Origin: Helichrysum umbraculigerum
Lineage: Eukaryota > Streptophyta > Magnoliopsida > Asterales > Asteraceae
Assembly (NCBI GenBank): GCA_949592205.1
Contig: CATIUR010000011.1
Span: forward strand, 1-64,000
Length of the DNA: 64,000 bases
Direction of reading: 5' to 3'
Positions within the stretch are counted from its first letter, which is position 1. The number at the start of each line of letters is the position of its first letter. Below are positions 46,803 through 55,500 of this stretch, in pieces. The position numbers and the translations under genes were made by a program. Below the pieces are notes generated by a model. That model was not told where the DNA came from and did no database searches. It saw only the letters and a list, made by a program, of their open reading frames with translations.

Positions 46803-49800
46803 GGGATATTTTGTTGATTTTATTTTTCTTAAAAAAGTGGTAAAGAGATGATTTGTTACTTTTACAAAATGTCGTAGCGTAGACGATTGTAAAAGGTCAT
46901 AGCAAATCCTGTAGCCACTTGTACTAAAAAAACAAGTAAGCGTAATTCCTCCTAGACAATAAAATATGTTTACATGAGGAGGAACATATTTACTAGTTAT
47001 ATCATCCGCAATCGCCTGAATCTCGAGACGCTCTTCAAACCAATCATAGACTTTATTGAGATAGGTGCGATCCCCTCTCCGAGAACTGTATATGAGACTT
47101 TCATCTCGTACAGCTCAAGCAAAAACACCCAAATACTTTTTTTTGGGTAAAGGGGACCCAAATACTTGTTGGAGCTACATTGCGCATTTTGCTAGTACAA
47201 AGTAACATCAACGTAATTAGACATGAGCAATGCAAGAAATCGATATTTAACCATATCTCTCTGTCAAGTACATTCAAAGTTATAAATGCAAGAAATCGGT
47301 GGGTGTTAAATGGTTACATGTTATTAGTGCGACATAGTGAGTTTTAAAAATGTCAAACTCATTCATATGACTTTTGATTTTGTGAAGGATTAGACTATCA
47401 TTTATGCCAAAAAATTGAGTAACTCAATATTTGCATCACCAACATTTATGTCATCAATCCAATACTTATCAGTGACTATATAAATAAAAAACATTAATGT
47501 TGTAGAGTGTAGATGTAGCTTATTATGTGATTCTTTTCTTAATATAGAATATACTTATCTTGGACAATTACAATACAATATTGGATTGAATGTCTCATGT
47601 CTCTCAGGAAAACCTCATGAAAAGCCTTCAAATTTCATTGGAGGACATCAAATCAGCAACAGAAAACTTCAGTCAAAAGAATTACGTTGCAAGTGGAAGA
47701 TTATGGAAGGCATATAAGGGAGAACTTAAACATGCTAATACTAATGCAAACCCTAAGGCTAATGCTAATGAGTGCATGGCCATTATTGCAAAGCGTTGGG
47801 ATAGCAAGCTTGGTCAAGGAGACGGGCAATTTCGGACTGAACTTGATATTCTTTTCAAGCGTAAGCATGAGAATATCATTAGTCTTGTAGGATATTGCAA
47901 CCAAATGAATGAAATGATCATTGTTTATCATTATGCACCTAATGGAAGTCTCAATAAACATTTGAATGATGCTAAGCTTACATGGATGAAAAGGCTCGAG
48001 ATAAGCATTGATGTTGCAAGCGGATTAGAATTCCTTCACGGTGGTGATGTAACACTACAAAAAGTAGCGCATAGGGACATCAAAAGCTCTAGCATTCTAC
48101 TAAATAGTAATTGGAAAGCAATGGTTTCTAATTTGGAGCTATCATCTATAGAATCATCACATCGGGATACGGAACATGTCAGCGATGATGCCTGTGGTAC
48201 ATTTGGCTATGTTGACCCAGAGTACGCCAAGCTGGGTTATTTAACACAGGCATCAGATATATATTCTTTTGGTATCATTTTATTTGAGATCATGTGTGGA
48301 AGATTGGCATGTGTAGATGGCTGTGAGGATACCAGTCTGTCTTTAGGCTCTTTGGCTAAAACGTATTATTCGCAAGGAAAACTTGGTGTGATGGTGTTTG
48401 AGGGTATAAAAGAACATATGGATCCAAAATCATTGACTACGTTTGCAGAGGTTGCCTATCAATGCTTAAATGACAATGGCAAAAAGCGACCAGAGGCAAG
48501 TGAGGTGGTAATACAACTTAAGAAAGCATTGGAATTTCAGGTAAGTTCTCCTACTTATACAAATGATGGCATTCTTTTAATGCATTTATTATTACTGATA
48601 TCCAATTAGTATATTCATTAATTAAATGTGTGGGATCAGAGGCCGAACTTATTTTGAGAGAAGGGAGGGGAAGGTGATCTTAGCTGTTGATCTTTGTGAT
48701 CAACGACCCAGATTCACAACACAGTATTTTACCTACACACTGCATTTAATGTAAAATATAGTTTTGTTAAAATGAGACCGTTGATCATAAAAATTAAGTG
48801 CTGAGATCATCCGCCTCTTTAAACCTACCCAATAATTAGTACAAGTGATACGTGAATGTCCAGATGCTTCAAGTAATTTAATTTATGTATGTGAACTTTT
48901 AAGTTCTAACCCTATATACAGGCGGCTTCTCAAGTATGGGAGCCCAAACTGCCCAGAGACTACAAAGAGATTATAAAGTTGTCCGAAACTCCTGATGTGT
49001 ACAAAACCGAAAAGAAAAAGGATCTCTACGAAAAACTTTCCAATGGCATCCTCCTTCAAAACAAGAATATGGTAAATAGTCTATAAAATGAATTCTAATT
49101 TGCAAACTCATTGTAACATTCATCAAAAGAACGTAATGATGAATGTCAATGAGTTTATCACTTAACATTCAATAGTTGATATCCGTTCAATGAGTATAAG
49201 CGCATACACAAAGGTGATAGCATTCGTCAACTTTTATGTTCATTTTGGTAACATACATCTTGACGAATGTTAACGAGTTTATAATCTAAAATTATCATTT
49301 ACAGTTATAACTTACAGAAAAGATTTATGAATGAAATTTAAAATATTCATATCATTGATTTTGATTAACAATTATTAAGTTTTTCTTTTACATCCGTATT
49401 GTTGAACGTAATATGTGTCGTAATGAATGTTAGCATCTCTTCGCTTCCAAAAATAAAAAGTGTTTTCCTCTAATTCATGGCCCGTGTGTGCGTGTGTGTG
49501 TATGAGATCAAATGAAAACAAGGATTTTGGAAAGACCCGGCAAAAGCACTTCTTCATACACTGATGTGAAGCAAAATTAATCGAAAGTGTTTTCACCATT
49601 TTTTTTCCACTCCTTGTTTTTATCCAACAACCTAGATTTAAATGAGAAGACCGAATATCGTAGGACGTAGGAAAAACTTGAAAAATCACTCTTTAAATAT
49701 CCAAAACATGTTTATTTGCAAAATTTTCTTCATGCCGCCATATTCAAATAACTTTTAGAAGCTATTTTTCTAAATCTAATAATTGACTTTTATTTATTTT

Positions 49801-52800
49801 ATTAGTTATCTTTATAAAATTTTTCATTTATAATAATCACATGAATAATTGTGATTATCAAGTCCTATTTGTAATTATCTCGAACATATGATAATCACAT
49901 TATATCATAGAATAGTCACATTTGATTATTATGTTTTACTTTGTGATTATCTTAAAGATTCACAACAATAGCTCATATCGTTTTCAGTTGTTGAGATGTA
50001 GATGAATATTCATTTACAGAGCGTCTTTAAAGTAAATAAGTAATAGTCTAAAAATCCAACATGCATTTTCACAGAATATATAGAAATCATAATTTAATCG
50101 ATTGTTCTGTTTTGTATATTAGTGGTTTGTGCTGAGCGATAATGGAAAAGCAAATAAATTGATGTCAGCAACCAAGTTTTTATATGAAAATGGTGAATCT
50201 TATAAGAGGAGATCTATTCAGGAGTCAAGGTTCGTCATCTCTCTCTCTCTCTCTCTCGGTAGGGTTGGCAATTTCTTTTGCAGCCGAAATTAATTATTAG
50301 AGTTAATTGCATGGTTGGTCCCTGTTATTTACACATACTTGCACCGTCAGGCTTTATACTTTACTTTTTGCATCGGTTGTCCAAATTCATAAAAGTTGTT
50401 GCGTGGTTGGTCCCTCTTACAACCAGAATGACTAAGTTACCCTCACTAAATTCAATAAAAAAAACTAAAACATTTAAGGATATGGTAGTCATTTTAGTTG
50501 GAGGGACCAACCACGTAACAACTTTCATGTTTTTTGGATTACCGGTGCAAAAGATGAAATATAGGGACTGATGGTACAATTTTGTGTAAACAACGGGAAA
50601 CAACCATGCAATTAACTCTAGTTATTATTAGATACCCTTTAACTAAGTTATGTCGTTATGTAATTTTTTAATAATTAATTCGGGATATTTATTTGTAAAT
50701 GAATTCAATTTTAGTAAATTTTTTTACAGTAGTACGTATCAACTTACAACACTTATATAGTATGTATCCAACTTTCAAATATCTCTATTATATGTATTGA
50801 ACGATATTTTTGATGACGTGTTAAGTTATATGGATGACACGTGGCACATTTTAGGACTGACACGTCAAAAAAATACCATCCAATACAATAGAGATTTTTG
50901 AAGGTTATATACATACAATAGAAGTGTTATTATTAGATACATACTATAGATTTTTTCGGAGTAAAAAATGTAAAACAAAATACACCTAGGTTGCTGAATT
51001 CACATTCCTTAGAATTCTAATTCCTTTGATGAATTCCAGTTCCTTCAAAAACATTCAGCGAACCGAAATGTGAAAATCATCGCTAAAGAATTTGGTGAAA
51101 TGTTTGACTCGTCATTGGTCAAAAAGGACACATTTTGGTCGCCGTTCTTCTTCTTGTAGTGTTCATTATATTTTAGTAACAAATTCAGCTCATCTTATCT
51201 AGCTATACATAATATCAACTAGTGTAGTTTCAAAGCAAGGGATACAGTGTTTGGACATACACTCGCTGCTAGACTGCTAGTGTTAAAAATTAGGGTCACT
51301 TGTTTCTAATATTTGTAGCGATTATTATACACTAACGAGAATTTTGGTACTTAAATTTCTATGAATATACATAAAGAACTAAACCTTTTTTTATAGGATC
51401 CAGAAGATAGACTTTAATGTATCATTTCGACTAATTAAGATCTTGTAATTGTACAGGTTTGGGAAAGTGGCAAAGATTTTGGATATCTCAAAATTAAAGA
51501 TCCAAACTACACTAAACAACCAATTTTTAACTCCTGGTGTCTATTATGGCATACGTTTGGTCTTCAAATTCTGTGATTCAAGAAAATTTTCATTTAAGCC
51601 TATGTATGTGAACCTAAAGTTTAGAATGGGGAGCGAAACTTTATGTTCATATTTTGCAACATGGAGAGACGACACGTGGATGATGATTGAGTTGTGCCGA
51701 TTCTTTAATGACAAGGAAGATATTTGTTTTGATATTCGACTAGAGAGTCTTTCACGATATTATTGTGGTAGTGCTGCCATCTATGTTCAAGGCATTGAGT
51801 TTCGAGCCATTGAAAATGCAAGATTGAATGTACTCTTCGACTCTCATTCTAGGTTATTCTGTTTAAATATATTGGGATGGAGGTTACAGTCTGTACACTC
51901 TACACACGGAGATGATAAACATTCTTTATACTGTACTTTAATGTTTATAACATGAGCTTACATCCTGCATGACCTACACAGGTGGCACATGAAGATGTAG
52001 AGAGTCTGGAGAAAGTCCAACAAGTTCAAGGATCAAACTCGAACATGGATAAGGTGCATCAATTACCAACTAACATTAATGAAGAAATATTTAAGAAATC
52101 TGACAATGACGACAAGGATGAACAGGTCCTTTCTTTTTTATAATAATATATTTGCCATCTTTTGAAGAATGAAAATATTGCCTGTGGTTTTGGACTTCTG
52201 TTGATAAATTCTCTTGGTAAATTGTTCTAATATACAGTTGTTCTCGCTAAGCGAAGTGAATGGAAAGAAACATCTTACGCTTTCTGCAAAGGAGGTGTTG
52301 TACAACTCTGATAAAATGAAGCCTTTTTGTTTGAAACCCTCAGCTGAATCGAGGTTTGCTTTCTGAACAAGATTAATTAAGTCTTCTCTTTCTAACTCTT
52401 TAACTTTATCTTGTACATTATATTTGATATTTCCTCTGCTATATATCTTTACTAAATTGAGTGGGACTCACTCATGATAATTAAACTATATACCATGATT
52501 TTTCAACTAGGTTCTGTGATAAAATATGGGTGGTGATATATCCACCATCCAAAATGATAAATCCACCATAAATATGCATTAACAGGAGTATTATCCAGGG
52601 GTTTCTGTATGTACTTTCTATTAAGCATTCCATGCATGATAACTGAACGGATTGATGAAGGTGTGTTTGTGCTGAAACGAAAGAACAGAATGGGTATATA
52701 ATAATAACTGTTATTCGATATATGTTATTGTTTACTGACTCCAAATATATACCGAACAAACCGATGCATACTAACAGTTATGATGAACCGTTGCAACGTT

Positions 52801-53155
52801 TTGTAACAACTGAAACTAATCGACATATGCTAACTGCCCTAATCGATATACTGATTATTTTCCTGGATGGGGCCACGGCCCAAAACAGAAAACATACAGG
52901 GTCTTTATTATTTACAGACTTGTTTGGCCTATGGCCCAAGTTTTGACTCATTAAACTATTTATATTACAGCAGACTTAATACATATTAATAAACTTACTG
53001 ACTTCTTTCTTTGGCATATTGGCATTACTTCCAACATATAGTACAATCTGTTAATGCATATTTATGGTGGATTTATCATTTCGGATGGTGGATATATCAT
53101 TAGCCATAAAATATCAATGCAAAAGTTTCACCCCTCATATATATATATATATGCT

Positions 53156-53188
<33 letters not shown>

Positions 53189-53433
53189 TCTTAGGTCTTA
53201 ATTGGACGAATTTAAATTACTTAGTATGTCTTTAAGAACTTTGTAATCACATGATATATCGTGCATTCAGATTTCATGATGTGATGGAGCTTCTTTACTG
53301 ACTTCTTTCTTTGGCATATTGGCATTACTTCCAACATATAGTACAATCTGTTAATGCATATTTATGGTGGATTTATCATTTCGGATGGTGGATATATCAT
53401 TAGCCATAAAATATCAATGCAAAAGTTTCACCC

Positions 53434-53464
<31 letters not shown>

Positions 53465-53954
53465 GCTCTTAGGTCTTAATTGGATGAATTTAAATTACTT
53501 AGTATGTCTTTAAGAACTTTGTAATCACATGATATATCGTGCATTCAGATTTCATGATGTGATGGAGCTTCTACCAGTACAAGTATTTAGAATCAAGTAC
53601 AAGATTGGAAGTCGAATGTTGTCACCGTTTACAGAATATTCGTGTTACCTTGTGTTCAAGATTTCAGAAAAATGTCGCGGGCTGCATTGTCCTGTCAAAG
53701 TCCAAGATCTACTCCATCGGAGAAGCAAAGAGATTAGAATTATTTATTTCAGATCTCCATCCCCGTCAAATCAACAGGATGCTAATTGGATCCCAGAGCA
53801 GAGGAAGGATGGATGGATGGAGGTCATTGTGTGGACGTTCAACCCAAAGTCTATGCTTGGAAAGATTAGTATCCCTATGAATTTGAAATTCACAACATAT
53901 GAGGGAACTATGTCTGGGCTTATTATATGTGGCTTGGCGTTCAGGCCAGTATAG
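37160..53954 (+). CDS. Candidate multi-kinase PP2 gene (four kinase domains, two PP2 domains)
   Basis: Proposed exons: 37160-37975, 38082-38138, 40513-41517, 41921-42931, 47608-48540, 48922-49071, 50123-50229, 51457-51829, 51982-52125, 52238-52353 and 53549-53954. Together they give about 1705 codons ending at TAG 53952-53954. Every junction has GT..AG borders. All kinase and linker exons begin and end in phase 0; the two PP2 junctions split an Arg codon as AG|G or AG|A. Order: kinase 1, short linker, kinases 2, 3 and 4, then a linker and two PP2 domains. PP2 domains are lectin-like; kinase-PP2 fusions are known in Asteraceae. The first exon is not found. It could instead be two or three genes: an in-frame ATG at 47590 lies just before the kinase 4 exon. 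Junctions are predicted by eye only. Confidence 0.6.
38082..38138 (+). CDS. Short linker exon after kinase 1
   Basis: 57 bases, phase 0 at both ends, with acceptor TTTGTAG and donor GTAATC. Encodes RKEHSTTADEEGTSSNHLK, a polar Ser/Thr/Glu linker of the kind that follows the first kinase in related genes. Exact phase match with the next exon at 40513 supports joining kinase 1 to kinase 2. Confidence 0.6.
38193..39415. mobile_element. hAT-like non-autonomous element in an intron
   Basis: The left end ttgggctgttcacggttcgg and the right end, complemented, taggggtgagcag resemble hAT termini, with dense cggtt and attcggtta subterminal repeats at both ends. Possible 8-bp target duplication with two mismatches (ctttttac and ctttctaa). 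The interior is AT-rich with a (TA)n tract at 39105-39154 and no transposase. Confidence 0.5.
40513..41517 (+). CDS. Kinase domain 2 exon (motifs intact)
   Basis: 335 codons, acceptor TTCTGTAG to donor GTAAGT, phase 0 at both ends. It keeps the glycine loop GYGAYGMVY, VAIK (40699-40710), HRDIKSDN (41008 on), DFG (41068-41076), a DPEY activation-segment end and DIYSFGVVLFEILSG. It also contains EKGLAPIARQRFNEG, characteristic of the kinase-PP2 group. This is the only one of the four domains with a full catalytic set, so it is the likely active serine/threonine kinase. The exon starts TEWLKIPLSEITLATDNF; no ATG is needed because it is internal. Confidence 0.85.
41921..42931 (+). CDS. Kinase domain 3 exon (probable pseudokinase)
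   Basis: 337 codons, acceptor ACTTTGCAG, donor GTAAGT, phase 0 at both ends. Very similar to kinase 2 in its C-lobe (SDIYSFGVVLFEIFCGRLAY, ENEKGLAPIARRSFNDG). VAIK is present (42116-42127), but the glycine loop reads GLDASAMVY with two of three glycines gone, HRD is HGD (42422-42430) and DFG is YFG (42482 on). Loss of the metal-binding Asp argues against normal catalysis; ATP binding might survive through VAIK. It sits 403 bp after kinase 2, consistent with tandem exon duplication. Confidence 0.8.
42984..43542. mobile_element. TA-bounded MITE 3
   Basis: Between (TA)n tracts at 42960-42983 and 43543-43568. Inverted ends of about 150 bp: gattacaatgagaacacatc on the left and the complement of gatgtgttctcattgttctc on the right, plus paired tttttgatcaaaaaac blocks. 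Non-coding. Confidence 0.75.
43569..43850. mobile_element. TA-bounded MITE 4
   Basis: A 282-bp element between (TA)n tracts at 43543-43568 and 43851-43885. Inverted ends over at least 100 bp: taggatttaggagaagg... on the left and the complement of ...ccttcttttacgatccta on the right, with paired actatgattcggta-like blocks. Confidence 0.75.
43886..45002. mobile_element. TA-bounded MITE 5
   Basis: About 1.1 kb between (TA)n tracts at 43851-43885 and 45003-45057. The ends pair over about 45 bp (gatctaaagggaagtgcatt versus the complement of gcacttccctctagatcac). Inside, ctcacaaacgacaagtcgaa and its partner near 44830 are related to the same block of TA-bounded MITE 1. The interior has repeated atgcatcacaatgcatacta words and a short gcagaaac tandem. 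Confidence 0.75.
45939..46110 (-). mobile_element. tRNA-derived SINE
   Basis: Read on the minus strand it has a tRNA-like head with a box A (AGCTCAGCTGGT, 46083-46101 region) and box B (GGTTCGAGTCC, about 46039-46049), then a tRNA-unrelated body and a short A-rich tail. A perfect 13-bp target duplication, atttaatataatt, flanks it at 45926-45938 and 46111-46123. The internal boxes are those of RNA polymerase III. It lies in the long intron before kinase 4. Confidence 0.88.
47608..48540 (+). CDS. Kinase domain 4 exon (probable pseudokinase)
   Basis: 311 codons, acceptor TGTCTCTCAG, donor GTAAGT, phase 0 at both ends. The N-lobe has lost the glycine loop (VASGRLWKAYKG) and carries an inserted Asn-Ala repeat (NTNANPKANANE). 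The Lys motif reads IIAK, HRDIKSSS is present but the catalytic-loop Asn is Ser (48070 on), and DFG is replaced by NLE (about 48130). The C-lobe is good (ACGTFGYVDPEY, DIYSFGIILFEIMCG). An in-frame ATG 18 bases upstream (47590) could start an independent gene that ends with the PP2 domains. Direct neighbour of the PP2 exons. Confidence 0.8.
48922..51829 (+). CDS. First PP2 domain (exons 48922-49071, 50123-50229, 51457-51829)
   Basis: 210 codons over three exons. The first begins AASQVWEPKLPRDYKEII, the family's usual opening, and ends KLSNGILLQNKNM. The second starts WFVLSDNGKANKLMSATKF and ends ESR with the Arg codon split AG|G. The third continues FGKVAKILDISKLKIQT, then GVYYGIRLVFKFCD and YFATWRDDTWMMIELCRF, closing with YVQGIEFRAIENARLN. 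PP2 folds are lectin-like and bind glycans or partner proteins in phloem and defence proteins. The 3' border is taken at 51829 (GTACTC donor); reading on instead gives a stop at 51953. Confidence 0.75.
50300..50618. mobile_element. MITE with 9-bp target duplication
   Basis: 319 bp, with terminal inverted repeats gagttaattgcatggttg and caaccatgcaattaactc that match perfectly. Flanks taattatta (50291-50299) and tagttatta (50619-50627) form a 9-bp duplication with one mismatch. Non-autonomous Mutator-type, in the second PP2 intron. A relative's right end is at 6640-6793. Confidence 0.8.
51982..52125 (+). CDS. Acidic linker exon between the PP2 domains
   Basis: 48 codons, phase 0 at both ends (acceptor CTACACAG, donor GTCCTT). 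It begins VAHEDVESLEKVQQVQ and ends KKSDNDDKDEQ: a charged, probably flexible linker as in other double-PP2 proteins. Confidence 0.65.
52238..53954 (+). CDS. Second PP2 domain (exons 52238-52353 and 53549-53954)
   Basis: 173 codons plus stop. The first exon reads LFSLSEVNGKKHLTLSAKEV and ends with Arg split AG|A. The second starts FHDVMELLPVQVFRIKYKIG and includes YSCYLVFKISEKCRGLHCPV, DGWMEVIVWTFN and the family's closing GTMSGLIICGLAFRPV before TAG. All of the domain appears open. The intron before the last exon contains a foldback MITE and a tandem duplication that repeats the acceptor at 53270. Confidence 0.8.
52529..53105. mobile_element. Foldback MITE in the last intron
   Basis: Inverted arms of about 55 bp: ggtggtgatatatccaccat on the left and the complement of a tatggtggatttatcattt block on the right (53048-53105). 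The right arm is repeated at 53348-53405 by the tandem duplication. Non-coding. Confidence 0.7.
52995..53572. repeat. Tandem duplication spanning an intron-exon border
   Basis: Unit 1 is 52995-53294 (300 bp) and unit 2 is 53295-53572 (278 bp). They match from ttactgacttctttctttgg to gtgatggagcttct, with one C/T change and a length change in the (TA)n part. Unit 1 contains a complete copy of the polypyrimidine-poor acceptor gtgcattcag and the first 23 bases of the last exon. Confidence 0.92.
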
Positions 53955-54680
53955 AATATTTGTATATATATGTGTGTACTTGGATATGTGCACGTGAGTA
54001 CACATCAGAATAAGATGAATATTTATGTTGTTTTTGTTCATTTGACTTTCGGTAAAAGTTTGCTGACTTTGCTCCTTTCCAATTTTGAATTTGATTAGTT
54101 CTAATTGCAGCCAATACTTTTTTTCTGTTTTATTAATATAAAAAAATTTAGTTGATTAGTTGGCTAAAATTGTTCAAGAATATATTAGACTCAAACTGGT
54201 GAGTTTAAAAGCTAAGAATTCAAGAGCAGTGCTTAAAGCTGCTGATGTATAATGGGTCAATATGGCTTTGCAGTATGGATCGGAAGCATTCTGAGCTTAA
54301 ATCGACTTAATGTAGGCGTGTCATGAAAGATGGGACCACTTATTTAGGTTGTTTGTTGCAAGTGGTGTGTTGATAGGTTTTGTTGTTAGCTGTTAGTATT
54401 GTTGGGCAGGGAATGTCCTCTTCCAATTTTTGAATTCTTTGTACTTGTTTATATTTTGATAAGTAATATAATTTGCCTTTTGAAAAAATAAAATATATTT
54501 AGTTGATAATCACTTTTGACTAGTTTAATCATTGCTCATGTACAATCTTTCATATTTTCTGTAATTTGGTATTCTTGATTATCTAGCAACAGGCTGAAAC
54601 TTAACTTCTATCAAATAAAAACCTACTAAGCTTTTATATGGATCGAGAATATGCAGTGACTGATATATTTAACTGTACAG
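53955..54680. other. Region after the PP2 stop codon
   Basis: Probably 3' untranslated sequence followed by intergenic DNA. No gene, no clear repeat. It ends with an acceptor-like AACTGTACAG that belongs to the decayed PP2 exon copy. Confidence 0.4.
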
Positions 54681-55057
54681 GTCTTGGAAAGTGGCAAAGA
54701 TCATAGATACATCAAATTTAAAGATCCAAATTACAGTAAACGACCAATTTTTATATCCTGGTGTCATTTACGGAGTTCATTTTGGTCTTCAAATTTTGTG
54801 AATCAAGAAAAATCTCAAGTAAAACTATGTATGTGAAACCTAAAGTACAGAAAAGGAAGTGAAACTTTGCATTCATAAATCGGAACGCGGAGAGACGATG
54901 AGTGGATGACGACTGAATTGTGTCGATTCTCGAATGAAAAGGAAGAAATTGATTTTGAGGTTCTACTGGAGAGTTTTTCACAATATTATTGTGGAAGTTT
55001 TGCCATCTATGTCCAAGGCATTGAGTTTCCAGCCATTGAAAATGCAATTTTGAATAA
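54681..55057 (+). pseudogene. Decayed duplicate of a PP2 exon, left part
   Basis: Closely similar to the exon at 51457-51829: SWKVAKIIDTSNLKIQ, then YGVHF before a frameshift near 54790, later TTELCRFSNEKEEIDFEVLL and YVQGIEFPAIENA. It has frameshifts and an in-frame stop near 54875. A duplicate acceptor precedes it. Element C inserted at its 3' end, and the matching remainder continues at 60637. Confidence 0.85.
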
Positions 55058-55377
55058 TGTTACGATCCTTTTTTAGTAAAATGCTCACGTGATTCTCACG
55101 TGCAAATCCTAACAGAAAACATGTGGTCGGCTCGTGACATGGAGGCTAGATAGGTCATTAGGCGGTTGATGAATAAATAAACTGATTAGGTGTTCATTTC
55201 CGTTTTAGCTAAGAAAATTGTAATCCTCTCTCTCTTTGTAAACTTTCAGTCACCAATTAATTCAATCATTCGATTACACTTGATTTCGAGCTTAATTCTT
55301 GTTCATTTAAGTTCCTAATTGTGTGTTTGTAAGATTGTTCTTCATTTCCAATTTGGATTTCTAGAATAATCATATCA
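55058..55377 (+). mobile_element. Element C: 5' LTR
   Basis: TGTTACGATCC...AATCATATCA, 320 bp. It differs from the 3' LTR at about five bases and a CT-repeat length change. A CACGTGA palindromic pair lies at 55085-55101. Confidence 0.93.
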
Positions 55378-55500
55378 ATTGGTATCAGAACCACTTTTCT
55401 GGCAATCGATCAACTGTTCTTAATACGAATTGTGAAATTTCATCATTCAATTGCAGTTTCATCATTTCAGATCAATAATTCAGAATTAAGCGACACTTTG

